NCBI RefSeq assembly: GCF_006088715.1
Contig: NZ_CP030771.1
Coordinates: 6,715,501-6,779,500, forward strand
Length of the DNA stretch: 64,000 nucleotides
From: Streptomyces sp. YIM 121038
GTDB lineage: Bacteria > Actinomycetota > Actinomycetes > Streptomycetales > Streptomycetaceae
Direction: 5' to 3'
Position numbers and translations under genes: made by a program. A model generated the notes under the pieces. The model was given only the letters and a program-made list of their open reading frames with translations, was not told the origin of the DNA and made no database searches. Shown here in pieces: positions 56,297 to 64,000 of this stretch; within the stretch, counting starts at the first letter, position 1; every line of letters begins with the position of its first letter.

Positions 56297-56647
56297 ATGT
56301 CTCACCTGCTCGACTCCGTCGACTCCGCGTCGCTGCGCAGCGACATCCCGGCCTTCCGCCCGGGTGACACCGTCAACGTCCACGTCCGCGTCATCGAGGG
56401 CAACCGCTCCCGTGTGCAGCAGTTCAAGGGCGTAGTCATCCGCCGCCAGGGCGCCGGTGTCCGCGAGACCTTCACGGTCCGCAAGGTCTCCTTCTCCGTC
56501 GGCGTCGAGCGCACCTTCCCGGTGCACACCCCGATCGTCGAGAAGATCGAGCTCCTCACCCGCGGTGACGTGCGTCGCGCCAAGCTGTACTACCTGCGCG
56601 ACCTGCGCGGCAAGGCCGCGAAGATCAAGGAGAAGCGCGAGAGCTGA
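56297..56647 (+). CDS. rplS: 50S ribosomal protein L19
   Basis: 116-residue L19 with [21 protein letters not shown] and [15 protein letters not shown]. The ATG at 56297 follows GAGGAAG. The 179-nt interval before it contains only a weak CCCCTG-CCA-CAGGGG stem (56143-56157) and may hold a promoter or leader. Confidence 0.97.
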   Translation: MSHLLDSVDSASLRSDIPAFRPGDTVNVHVRVIEGNRSRVQQFKGVVIRRQGAGVRETFTVRKVSFSVGVERTFPVHTPIVEKIELLTRGDVRRAKLYYLRDLRGKAAKIKEKRES

Positions 56648-56668
56648 GCTCTGGCGCGGGTCCACAGC

Positions 56669-56691
56669 GGGGCCGGATAGCATCTGGCCCC
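56669..56691 (+). promoter_or_regulatory. Hairpin with embedded -10 before lepB1
   Basis: GGGGCCGGAT-AGC-ATCTGGCCCC, 10 pairs with one G-U, contains TAGCAT (56678-56683), which ends 9 nt before the ATG. It could be the rplS terminator, the lepB1 promoter, or both. Confidence 0.45.
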
Positions 56692-56692
56692 G

Positions 56693-57415
56693 ATGGACAC
56701 CGAAGCACAGGACGCGGAGCGCGACCGCTCCTCCACACCCCCCGAGTCCACCCCCGCGAGCGCGGGCGAACCGGACACGGAGGGCACGGAGGAGCGGTCG
56801 CGCTCCGCTTTCGCGTCCTTCGTGGCCTGGCTGCCCGGCGGCCGCCTCACCCTGGGCGCGCTGTTCAGCGTGGCCGTCCTGCTGCTCGTCACCACCTTCG
56901 TGGTGCAGCCCTACGAGATCCCGAGCGGCTCCATGGAGCCCACGTTCCGGGTCGGCGACCGGATACTCGTCAACAAGTTGGCGTACCGTTTCGGATCCGG
57001 GCCGCAGCGCGGTGACGCGGTCGTCTTCGACGGCAGCGGCTACTTCGGGAACGCCGACTACGTGAAGCGGGTCGCGGGCGTCGGCGGTGACCGGGTGGTC
57101 TGCTGCGACAAGCGGGGGAGGATCAAGGTGAACGGCCAGCCGGTCGACGAGCCCTATCTCTTCCCGGGGGACGAGCCCTCCACGGTGGACTTCGACGTCG
57201 TCGTGCCCGACGGCAGGATCTTCGTCCTCGGTGACCACCGCAGCGACTCCAGCGACTCCCGCGACCACCTGGGGTCCCCGGGCGGCGGCATGATCCCCGT
57301 GGACGACGTCATCGGCAGGGCCGACTGGATCGCCTGGCCGCTCGGCCGGTGGACCTCGCTGAAGCGCCCCGACGTGTACGCGCGCGTGCCGGCACCCGGC
57401 GGCGCCCATGGGTAG
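56693..57415 (+). CDS. sipW: Type I signal peptidase, first of four
   Basis: 240-residue membrane-bound signal peptidase. A charged N-terminal cytosolic stretch, one membrane helix (about 51-71), the nucleophile Ser80 in IPSGSMEPT and the general base Lys125 in YVKRVAGVGGD. A late box GDHRSDSSDSRDH is present. It removes signal peptides of Sec/Tat exports. The four-gene sip cluster is characteristic of Streptomyces; the letter assignment follows gene order (W, X, Y, Z). Its end overlaps the next gene by 8 nt. Confidence 0.94.
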   Translation: MDTEAQDAERDRSSTPPESTPASAGEPDTEGTEERSRSAFASFVAWLPGGRLTLGALFSVAVLLLVTTFVVQPYEIPSGSMEPTFRVGDRILVNKLAYRFGSGPQRGDAVVFDGSGYFGNADYVKRVAGVGGDRVVCCDKRGRIKVNGQPVDEPYLFPGDEPSTVDFDVVVPDGRIFVLGDHRSDSSDSRDHLGSPGGGMIPVDDVIGRADWIAWPLGRWTSLKRPDVYARVPAPGGAHG

Positions 57416-58490
57416 CCGCGGCCGGGCGAAGTCCCCCCAGCAGGACGACACCGGCCTGCCCACCGGCACCCGCCCGACCAGCGGCCCCGTCCTGCCCGGC
57501 CGGGCCGAGCGGCGCAAACTGGCCAAGAAGGTCAAGCGCCGCAGACAGCGCTCCGCGATCAAGGAGATACCTCTCCTCATAGGCGTCGCCCTGCTCATAG
57601 CGCTGGTCCTGAAGACCTTCCTGGTGCAGGCCTTCGTGATCCCCTCGGGCTCCATGGAGCAGACGATCCGCATCGGGGACCGCGTCCTGGTGGACAAGCT
57701 CACCCCCTGGTTCGGCAACAAGCCCGAGCGCGGTGACGTCGTCGTCTTCAAGGACCCCGGCAACTGGCTGGAGGAGGAGCGGGGCAAGAAGCAGGACGAC
57801 CCCGTGGTGGTCAAGCAGGTCAAACAGGGCCTGACCTTCATCGGCCTCCTCCCGTCCGACGACGAGCGCGACCTGATCAAGCGCGTCGTGGGCGTCGGCG
57901 GAGACACCGTGAAGTGCTGTGACAAGAACGACAAGGTCACCGTCAATGACGTCCCGCTCGACGAGCCGTATGTGCACCCGGGCAACAAGCCGTCCGACTT
58001 CGCCTTCGAAGTGAAGGTCCCCAAGGGGCGCCTGTTCGTCCTGGGCGACCACCGCGCGGACTCCGCCGACTCCCGCTTCCACCGCAACGAGAAGTTCAGC
58101 GGCACCGTCTCCGAGGACGAGGTCGTCGGCCGCGCACTCGTCATCGCCTGGCCCTTCGGCCACTGGCGCAAACTGGAGGAACCCGATACGTACGCGTCGG
58201 TGCCCGACGCGCCCGACGGGTCGGACACGGCCACAGGTGCGTCGCATAGGGTGGCCCCCGGCGATCGCAATGGAATGACCGGGCTCCCGACCCCTGCGGA
58301 ACTCCCGCTCGTTATGGGAGTGGTGGGCCTGCGTCGCATACGGGGCAGGCAGCGGCACGGACTGAGGAGTGGATGTGGGGGATGTGGCGGTCGGCGCACG
58401 ATCCGGACACGAGGGGCCCGAGGAGCGGCCGCGGCACTCCGGGGAGCCCGCGCCCGCGTCACCGGCGGGCGGCGTGAACGCCGCTCCTGA
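57408..58490 (+). CDS. sipX: Type I signal peptidase, second of four
   Basis: 360 residues. A basic N-terminus (AERRKLAKKVKRRRQRS), membrane helix ~53-73, Ser82 in IPSGSMEQT and Lys158 in DLIKRVVGVGGD. The last ~60 residues (from about VMGVVGLRRIRGR) are Arg/Gly/Ala-rich without a clear hydrophobic C-terminal anchor, and 116 nt of this end overlap the start of the third signal-peptidase gene in another frame. The overlap is real in the sequence as given; a frameshift near the 3' end is the alternative. Confidence 0.92.
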   Translation: MGSRGRAKSPQQDDTGLPTGTRPTSGPVLPGRAERRKLAKKVKRRRQRSAIKEIPLLIGVALLIALVLKTFLVQAFVIPSGSMEQTIRIGDRVLVDKLTPWFGNKPERGDVVVFKDPGNWLEEERGKKQDDPVVVKQVKQGLTFIGLLPSDDERDLIKRVVGVGGDTVKCCDKNDKVTVNDVPLDEPYVHPGNKPSDFAFEVKVPKGRLFVLGDHRADSADSRFHRNEKFSGTVSEDEVVGRALVIAWPFGHWRKLEEPDTYASVPDAPDGSDTATGASHRVAPGDRNGMTGLPTPAELPLVMGVVGLRRIRGRQRHGLRSGCGGCGGRRTIRTRGARGAAAALRGARARVTGGRRERRS

Positions 58491-59391
58491 CACCCCGGCC
58501 CCGGGGAACGCCGGAGCGCCGGGCGAGCCCGGTACGCCAGGCCCGCCCCCCGGTGCCGCACCCGGGGCGCCGGAGCAGCAGCCCGGCGCGGGGGGTGCCG
58601 AGCCGCCGAAGCCGCCCGAGCCGGCGAAGGGCAAGAAGCACAAGTCCTTCTGGAAGGAGCTGCCGCTCCTCATCGGCATCGCGCTGGTCCTGGCCCTGAT
58701 CATCAAGACCTTCCTGGTCCAGGCCTTCTCGATCCCCTCGGACTCGATGCAGAACACGCTCCAGCAGGGCGACCGGGTCCTGGTCGACAAGCTGACGCCG
58801 TGGTTCGGCTCCGAGCCCGAGCGCGGCGAGGTCGTCGTCTTCAAGGACCCCGGCCACTGGCTGGACGGCGAGCCCACGCCCGACCCGAACGCCGTGCAGC
58901 GGGTGCTCGGCTGGATCGGCCTGATGCCGTCCGCCGACGAGAAGGACCTCATCAAGCGCGTCATCGGCGTCGGCGGCGACACCGTGGAGTGCAAGGGCAC
59001 CGGCCCCCTGAAGGTCAACGGCAAGGCGTTGAACGAGCCGTACGTCTACCCCGGCAACACCCCCTGCACCGACGACGACCAGGGCGGCCAGTTCAAGATC
59101 ACGGTGCCCAAGGGCAAAATCTGGGTCATGGGTGACCACCGGCAGAATTCGCTGGACTCCCGCTACCACCAGAACCAGCCGGGCGGCGGCTCCGTCCCCG
59201 TCGACAACGTCGTCGGCCGCGCCTTCGTCATCGCCTGGCCCCCCACCCGCTGGGGAACGCTGCCGGTCCCGGACACCTTCGACCAGCCCGGCATCAGCCA
59301 GGCGATGAGCGCGGCACCCGCCGCCCTCGGCCTCGCGGGCGCCGTGCCGCTCGTGCTGTGGCGCCGCCGCCGCACGGCCCGCGCCGCCTGA
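58375..59391 (+). CDS. sipY: Type I signal peptidase, third of four
   Basis: 338 residues from the GTG at 58375 (GAGGAG at 58364-58369). A long Pro/Gly/Ala-rich cytosolic segment (1-85), membrane helix ~96-116, nucleophile Ser124 and general base Lys194 in DLIKRVIGVGGD. The nucleophile box reads IPSDSMQNT instead of the usual PSGSM. A C-terminal membrane helix (ALGLAGAVPLVLW) precedes Arg residues, so two membrane spans are expected. The first 116 nt overlap the previous gene. Confidence 0.93.
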   Translation: MGDVAVGARSGHEGPEERPRHSGEPAPASPAGGVNAAPDTPAPGNAGAPGEPGTPGPPPGAAPGAPEQQPGAGGAEPPKPPEPAKGKKHKSFWKELPLLIGIALVLALIIKTFLVQAFSIPSDSMQNTLQQGDRVLVDKLTPWFGSEPERGEVVVFKDPGHWLDGEPTPDPNAVQRVLGWIGLMPSADEKDLIKRVIGVGGDTVECKGTGPLKVNGKALNEPYVYPGNTPCTDDDQGGQFKITVPKGKIWVMGDHRQNSLDSRYHQNQPGGGSVPVDNVVGRAFVIAWPPTRWGTLPVPDTFDQPGISQAMSAAPAALGLAGAVPLVLWRRRRTARAA

Positions 59392-59432
59392 TCCCCGGCG
59401 GCACCAGGGTTTCTGGCGGGGGTACCGCCGGG

Positions 59433-59438
59433 TAGTCT
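59433..59438 (+). promoter_or_regulatory. Candidate -10 before the fourth signal peptidase
   Basis: TAGTCT matches the actinomycete -10 in the 165-nt gap before the gene; the -35 is weak. This suggests separate transcription of the last sip gene. Confidence 0.35.
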
Positions 59439-59556
59439 GCCGTCCCAGATCGCCGATCTTCCGTGGTCCGGTCCCGTCAGCGCCCGTCGGCCCCGTACGC
59501 CGGTCCGCCGCCGGAGCGGGGCGGCGGGGTCGTCTCCGAGCCGGGGGAGCACTGGG

Positions 59557-60303
59557 ATGAGCAGCAGGACACGTCGTACGGACGAGGGCCACGGACGGCT
59601 CGGCAGCGTGCTGTCGGGGGTCGCCGTGGCCCTCGGCTGTGTCCTCTTCCTCGGCGGCTTCGTCTGGGGCGCCGTCCTCTACCAGCCGTACACCGTGCCC
59701 ACCGGCTCCATGACGCCGACCATCGGCGCGGGCGACCGGGTGCTCGCCCAGCGGATCGACGGGGACGACGTGCGCCGTGGTGACGTCGTCGTCTTCCGGC
59801 AGAAGTCCTGGGGCAACCTGCCCATGGTCAAGCGGGTCGTCGGCATCGGCGGCGACAAGGTCGCCTGCTGCACGGACGGCAAGCTGACCGTCAACGGCAA
59901 GCAGATCGCAGAACCGTATCTCTCCCGGGGCATGGACAGCGCCATACCGTCCACCACCGTCCCCAAGGGGCGCCTCTTCCTGCTCGGCGACGAGCGCAAC
60001 GGCTCCCTGGACTCCACCGCCCACCTGGAGGAGGCGGGCAACGGCTCCGTGCCCCGCAGCGCCGTGAAGGGCCGCGTGGACGCCGTGGCCTGGCCGCTGG
60101 ACGGCATGCTCGACCGCCCCACCGGCTTCGACGCCCTGCCGGGCGGCACGTCCGAGCCCGGCCCGCTGCGGCTCCTCGTGGCGGCGGTCGTGGCCGGTGC
60201 CGCGCTGGTGCTCGGCGGGGCGGCGTACGGGCCCGTCGCCGGTCTGGTGCGCCGGGGCGGGCGGGACCGCAGCGGGGTCACGGAGACCGCCGGTGTCGGC
60301 TGA
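59557..60303 (+). CDS. sipZ: Type I signal peptidase, fourth of four
   Basis: 248 residues. Membrane helix ~20-42, Ser51 in VPTGSMTPT and Lys92 in MVKRVVGIGGD, then GRLFLLGDERNGSLDS. A C-terminal hydrophobic helix (LLVAAVVAGAALVLGGAAYG) gives a second membrane span. It overlaps the Nudix gene by 11 nt. The 165-nt gap in front separates it from the other three. Confidence 0.94.
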   Translation: MSSRTRRTDEGHGRLGSVLSGVAVALGCVLFLGGFVWGAVLYQPYTVPTGSMTPTIGAGDRVLAQRIDGDDVRRGDVVVFRQKSWGNLPMVKRVVGIGGDKVACCTDGKLTVNGKQIAEPYLSRGMDSAIPSTTVPKGRLFLLGDERNGSLDSTAHLEEAGNGSVPRSAVKGRVDAVAWPLDGMLDRPTGFDALPGGTSEPGPLRLLVAAVVAGAALVLGGAAYGPVAGLVRRGGRDRSGVTETAGVG

Positions 60304-60802
60304 GGGCGCGGTGGCCGGGCGGCCGCTGCGGAAGGTGGCCCGTGTCGTGCTGCTCGACGAGCGGGACCGGATCCTCCTGCTGCACGGCCATGAGCCGGGC
60401 GACCGGGCGGACGACTGGTGGTTCACGCCGGGCGGCGGCCTGGAGGGCGACGAGACGCGCGAGCAGGCCGCGCTGCGGGAGCTGGCCGAGGAGACCGGCA
60501 TCACGGACGTCGAGCTCGGCCCGGTGCTGTGGCGGCGCGTGTGCTCCTTCCCGTTCGCCGGACGGCGCTGGGACCAGGACGAGTGGTACTACCTGGGGCG
60601 CACGTCCCAGACGGCGATCCGGGCGACGGGCCTGACCGACCTGGAGCGGCGCAGCGTCGCCGGAGCGCGTTGGTGGACGTGCCCGGAACTGGCCCGGGCG
60701 CATGAGACGGTGTATCCGACCAGGCTCGCCGAGCTGCTGCGCAAGCTGCTCGACGAGGGTCCTCCGCAACGGCCCGAGACCCTGGACACGGAAATCGTGT
60801 AG
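60293..60802 (+). CDS. Nudix hydrolase
   Basis: 169-residue Nudix-fold pyrophosphohydrolase. The Nudix box GGLEGDETREQAALRELAEE followed by TG (about 49-69) has all metal-binding Glu residues. The substrate is not identifiable. The GTG at 60293 has GGAGA 6 nt upstream and lies inside the end of the fourth signal peptidase gene, so the two are coupled. It is a standard neighbour of the sip cluster in Streptomyces. Confidence 0.92.
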   Translation: MSAEGAVAGRPLRKVARVVLLDERDRILLLHGHEPGDRADDWWFTPGGGLEGDETREQAALRELAEETGITDVELGPVLWRRVCSFPFAGRRWDQDEWYYLGRTSQTAIRATGLTDLERRSVAGARWWTCPELARAHETVYPTRLAELLRKLLDEGPPQRPETLDTEIV

Positions 60803-60857
60803 AGGCCTCCGGGACTGGCGCACAATAGGGGGACGCACGGCTGAAGGGGAACATGCC

Positions 60858-61166
60858 ATGAGCGCCGAGGACCTCGAGAAGTACGAGACCGAGATGGAGC
60901 TGAAGCTCTACCGGGAGTACCGAGATGTCGTCGGTCTGTTCAAATACGTGATCGAGACCGAGCGGCGTTTCTACCTCACGAACGACTACGAGATGCAGGT
61001 GCACTCGGTCCAGGGTGAGGTGTTCTTCGAGGTCTCCATGGCGGATGCCTGGGTGTGGGACATGTACAGACCGGCCCGCTTCGTCAAGCAGGTGCGCGTA
61101 CTCACGTTCAAGGACGTGAATATCGAGGAGCTCAACAAGAGCGACCTGGAGCTGCCGGGCGGCTGA
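60858..61166 (+). CDS. DUF2469 protein
   Basis: 102 residues, very highly conserved in actinobacteria as I recall ([40 protein letters not shown]). Acidic and rich in aromatic residues, no membrane segment. Function unknown. The ATG at 60858 follows AAGGGGA. GCACAAT just upstream of the Shine-Dalgarno may be its -10. Located before yraN, as in mycobacteria and Streptomyces. Confidence 0.93.
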   Translation: MSAEDLEKYETEMELKLYREYRDVVGLFKYVIETERRFYLTNDYEMQVHSVQGEVFFEVSMADAWVWDMYRPARFVKQVRVLTFKDVNIEELNKSDLELPGG

Positions 61167-61275
61167 TGCCGATCCCCGTGTGGGTGACGGAGTTGTCCAC
61201 AACCCGTCGGTAGCACACCAAGATCCACAAGGTGCGGCCCGTCTCGCGACCGTTGATGTCGGAGGTGGTGCCGAC

Positions 61276-61638
61276 ATGAACGCACGAGGCGCACTCGGCA
61301 AGTACGGCGAAGGACTGGCCGCCCGGCGGCTCGCCGAAGCCGGAATGACGGTCCTGGAGCGCAACTGGCGCGGAGGCAGGACCGGAGAGATCGACATCGT
61401 CGCCCGCGACGGCGACGTGCTGGTGGTCTGCGAGGTGAAGACCCGCAGGGCGGCGTCCTTCGAGCATCCGATGGCGGCGGTGACACCCGCCAAGGCCGAG
61501 CGCCTGCGCGGGCTCGCCGAGCGCTGGGTCCAGGAGCACGGCGGAGCCCCACCGGGCGGTGTGCGGATCGACGTGGTCGGCGTCCTGCTGCCCGAGCGCG
61601 GCGCACCCGTGGTGGAGCACGTGCGGGGGGTGTCCTGA
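61276..61638 (+). CDS. yraN: UPF0102/YraN endonuclease-like protein
   Basis: 120 residues with the restriction-endonuclease-like core: [11 protein letters not shown] and VVCEVKTRR provide the acidic and Lys residues. The family is near ubiquitous; its role is unclear, possibly in DNA processing with ComM and DprA encoded next to it. The ATG at 61276 follows GGAGGTGG. The TGA overlaps the comM ATG by one base. Confidence 0.93.
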   Translation: MNARGALGKYGEGLAARRLAEAGMTVLERNWRGGRTGEIDIVARDGDVLVVCEVKTRRAASFEHPMAAVTPAKAERLRGLAERWVQEHGGAPPGGVRIDVVGVLLPERGAPVVEHVRGVS

Positions 61639-63263
61639 TGGGATTCGCGCGTACGTGCTCGGTGGCCCTCGTCGGGGTGGAGGGCGTCGTCGTCGAGGTG
61701 CAGGCCGATCTGGAGCCGGGCGTCGCGGCGTTCACACTGGTGGGACTCCCCGACAAGAGCCTCACGGAGAGCCGTGACCGGGTCAGGGCGGCCGTCGTCA
61801 ACTCGGGCGGCGAATGGCCCCAGAAGAAGCTCACGGTGGGCCTGAGCCCCGCGTCCGTGCCCAAGGGCGGCAGCGGCTTCGACCTGGCGGTGGCCTGCGC
61901 GGTCCTCGGCGCCGCGGAGCGCATCGACCCACGGGTCCTGGCCGACATCGTGATGATCGGCGAACTGGGCCTCGACGGCCGGGTGCGACCGGTGCGCGGA
62001 GTGCTGCCCGCCGTCCTCGCCGCGGCCGACGCGGGGTACGAGCAGGTGGTCGTCCCCGAATGCACGGCGGCGGAGGCCGCGCTCGTGCCCGGTGTCTCCG
62101 TCCTCGGCGTCCGCAGCCTGCGCCAGCTGATCGCGGTGCTCACCGACGAACCCGTGCCGGACGAGGAGCCGGACGACTCCGGGCGGCCGGACCGGCTGAT
62201 GGCCGGTCTCAGCCTGCCGGGCGCCGGACTCGGTGTGGACGTGGGCGGCGCCGGTCCGCAGGGCCACGACCACGCGCACGATCTGGCGGACGTGGTGGGC
62301 CAGTTGTCGGCGCGTACGGCGATGGAGGTGGCGGCCGCGGGCGGGCACCACGTCTTCCTCCACGGGTCACCGGGCGCGGGCAAGACGATGCTCGCCGAGC
62401 GGCTGCCGACGATCATGCCCAGGCTGACCAGGGCGGAGTCCCTGGAGGTGACGGCGGTCCACTCGGTCGCGGGCATGCTGCCGCCGGGCAAGCCCCTCGT
62501 GGACATCCCGCCGTTCTGCGCGCCGCACCACTCCTCGACCATGCAGTCCCTCGTCGGCGGCGGCAGAGGCATCGCCCGCCCCGGAGCGGTCTCCCTGGCA
62601 CACCGCGGCGTGCTGTTCCTGGACGAGGCGCCGGAGTTCAGCACCCACGCGCTCGACGCCCTGCGGCAGCCGCTGGAGTCCGGGCACGTCGTGATCGCCC
62701 GGAGTGCCGGGGTGGTGCGGCTGCCGTCGAGGTTCCTCATGCTCCTCGCGGCGAATCCGTGCCCGTGCGGCCGGTTCAGCCTGACCAGTGACGCCTGCGA
62801 CTGCTCGCCCAGCAGCGTCCGCCGCTATCAGGCCCGGCTCTCCGGGCCGCTCCTCGACCGGGTCGACCTGCGGGTCGAGGTGGAGCCCGTGACGCGCGCC
62901 GAGCTGACGGCGCGGGGAGCACGGGGCGAGACCACGCGCGTGGTGGCCGAGCGCGTGCGGGCGGCCCGGGAGCGGGCGGCCGAGCGGTTCAAGGACACGC
63001 CCTGGCACACGAACAGCGACGTGCCCGGCCATGAGCTGCGCACCCGCTGGCACGCGCTGCCCGGTGCGCTGACGGAGGCGGAGCACAGCCTGGAGCGCGG
63101 ACTGCTGACCGCGCGCGGCCTGGACCGGGTCCTGCGGGTCGCCTGGACCATCGCGGACCTGGCGGGCCACGACCGCCCGGACGAGGGCGACGTGGGCCTG
63201 GCGCTGCAACTGCGCACGGGGGTGCCGCGCGGGGTGCCCATGGTGGTCGGGGCCCGCACGTGA
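61638..63263 (+). CDS. comM: ComM / YifB-type Mg-chelatase-like AAA ATPase
   Basis: 541 residues. N-terminal Lon-protease-like domain (FTLVGLPDKSLTESRDRVRA; GLSPASVPKGGSGFDLAVA), AAA core with GSPGAGKTML and LFLDEAPEF, a Cys-rich insertion (NPCPCGRF, CDCSPS) and a C-terminal Mg-chelatase-like domain. ComM in naturally competent bacteria is a helicase that promotes branch migration during recombination. It overlaps yraN (1 nt) and dprA (4 nt). Confidence 0.95.
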   Translation: MGFARTCSVALVGVEGVVVEVQADLEPGVAAFTLVGLPDKSLTESRDRVRAAVVNSGGEWPQKKLTVGLSPASVPKGGSGFDLAVACAVLGAAERIDPRVLADIVMIGELGLDGRVRPVRGVLPAVLAAADAGYEQVVVPECTAAEAALVPGVSVLGVRSLRQLIAVLTDEPVPDEEPDDSGRPDRLMAGLSLPGAGLGVDVGGAGPQGHDHAHDLADVVGQLSARTAMEVAAAGGHHVFLHGSPGAGKTMLAERLPTIMPRLTRAESLEVTAVHSVAGMLPPGKPLVDIPPFCAPHHSSTMQSLVGGGRGIARPGAVSLAHRGVLFLDEAPEFSTHALDALRQPLESGHVVIARSAGVVRLPSRFLMLLAANPCPCGRFSLTSDACDCSPSSVRRYQARLSGPLLDRVDLRVEVEPVTRAELTARGARGETTRVVAERVRAARERAAERFKDTPWHTNSDVPGHELRTRWHALPGALTEAEHSLERGLLTARGLDRVLRVAWTIADLAGHDRPDEGDVGLALQLRTGVPRGVPMVVGART

Positions 63264-64000
63264 GCGCGGAGCGGGGCGGCGGTCGCGAGGGCGTCTCGCC
63301 GGGGACGGAGCCCGCACGGCCCCCGGGCCCGGCGGGGCCGGGGGAGCCGGGGGAGCCGCCTGCGGGGCCCGACCCGCACCGGGACGCCCTCCCGGGCACC
63401 GGTCCCTCCCCGGACCCCGGCCCCGTGCTGGATGAGGAGCGGCTCGCCCGGGTCGCCCTGACGCGGATCCTCGAGCCGGGGGACCCCGTGGGCGGGTGGT
63501 GGCTGCGGGAGTGGGGCGCCGCGGTGGTGCTGAGGCGCCTTGAGGAGGGCGAGGAGCTGCTGCCCGGGGTGAGCGCCCGGCGCTGGGAGGGGCTGCGGGC
63601 GCGCGCCGGGCGGACGCGGCCGGAGCGGGACCTGGAGGTCGCGGCCGCGGCAGGGGCGCGGTTCGTGACGCCCGCGGACGCGGAGTGGCCGGCGCAGCTC
63701 GACGACCTGGGGGACGCGCGGCCCGTGGGGCTCTGGGTGCGGGGGCGGCCCTCGCTGCGGATCTGGGCGCTGCGTTCGGTGGCCCTCGTGGGGGCGCGGG
63801 CCTGTACGGAGTACGGAGCGCACATGGCGGCGAGCCTCGGGGCGGGACTCGCCGAGCGCGGTTGGGTGGTCGTGTCCGGCGGCGCCTACGGCGTGGACGG
63901 CGCCGCCCACCGGGGTGCCCTGGGCGCGGGCGGCGCCACCGTGGCGGTGCTCGCGTGCGGGGTCGACCGGCCCTATCCGCGCGGCCACACCCAGTTGATC
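63260..64000 (+). CDS. dprA: DNA-processing protein DprA (3' end cut by window)
   Basis: GTG at 63260 overlaps the comM stop (GTGA). 247 codons are inside the window and remain open to the end. The first ~55 residues are an unusual Gly/Pro/Glu-rich extension. A SAM-like/helical region follows, then the Rossmann core SVALVGARACTEYGAHMA and VVSGGAYGVDGAAHRGAL, with CGVDRPYPRGHTQL at the cut. DprA binds single-stranded DNA and loads RecA; in Streptomyces it probably helps recombination, as no natural competence is established. Confidence 0.93.
   Translation, partial: MSAERGGGREGVSPGTEPARPPGPAGPGEPGEPPAGPDPHRDALPGTGPSPDPGPVLDEERLARVALTRILEPGDPVGGWWLREWGAAVVLRRLEEGEELLPGVSARRWEGLRARAGRTRPERDLEVAAAAGARFVTPADAEWPAQLDDLGDARPVGLWVRGRPSLRIWALRSVALVGARACTEYGAHMAASLGAGLAERGWVVVSGGAYGVDGAAHRGALGAGGATVAVLACGVDRPYPRGHTQLI

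Overview
The window is a 64-kb piece of a very GC-rich (roughly 70% or more) actinomycete chromosome, almost certainly Streptomyces. The evidence is the strong codon bias with G/C in third positions, many GTG starts and some TTG starts, Streptomyces-type regulators (NdgR, NsdA, a SARP regulator), HupS with a long lysine/alanine tail, and four clustered type I signal peptidases. As far as I recall it, the gene order follows the conserved leuC-to-dprA core segment of Streptomyces coelicolor. Most of the window is therefore housekeeping DNA with a few extra modules. No rRNA, tRNA, CRISPR array, insertion sequence or prophage was found.

Layout. 1-9.4 kb: ndgR (cut by the window start) diverges from leuCD; then a small unknown gene, hupS, a small OB-like gene with cofC (F420 pathway), plsC-gpsA, ddlA, a DUF3515 lipoprotein and a single-domain Lrp protein. 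9.5-16.2 kb: thiL-thiD, then a minus-strand SARP regulator and FAD monooxygenase that look like an accessory insertion, then rpmB. 16.4-24.8 kb: a DAK/FakA-like gene, recG, rsmD, coaD, a DivIVA-like coiled-coil gene, and DUF177-rpmF-rnc. 24.9-28.4 kb: mutM, an HxlR regulator with a divergent quinone reductase, a CAP-domain exoprotein and acyP. 28.4-33 kb: a possible leader peptide plus structured leader, a 67-aa coiled-coil gene, then smc. 33-38.6 kb: glcP, a luciferase-like oxidoreductase, an NCS1 permease and ftsY. 38.9-46.3 kb: a Prim-Pol-like gene, nsdA, and amtB-glnK-glnD behind a near-perfect GlnR box. 46.4-53.5 kb: ffh, an FtsH protease, a methyltransferase, an archaeal-type prolyl-tRNA synthetase and a SprT-like gene. 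53.8-64 kb: rpsP-khpA-rimM-trmD-rplS, four lepB genes, a Nudix gene, DUF2469, yraN, comM and dprA (cut by the window end).

How the genes fit together. The segment combines translation and RNA processing (rpmB, rpmF, rpsP, rplS, rimM, trmD, rsmD, rnc, khpA), protein targeting and export (ffh, ftsY, four signal peptidases, FtsH), chromosome organisation and repair (hupS, smc, recG, mutM, comM, dprA), nitrogen sensing (amtB-glnK-glnD) and glucose uptake (glcP). Development and metabolism are tied in through nsdA, ndgR and the SARP gene.

The most interesting signals are regulatory. They are: a 78-bp structured repeat present twice between convergent genes, with a compensatory base-pair change; at least seven starts lying 6-9 nt after a -10-like hexamer without a Shine-Dalgarno sequence, which suggests leaderless mRNAs; a repeated CTTGAAG element inside the glcP promoter; helically phased 10-bp repeats upstream of nsdA; and a putative 26-aa leader ORF followed by a structured leader before a small coiled-coil gene. 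Starts were chosen by Shine-Dalgarno position and family alignment from memory; where two are possible, this is stated.
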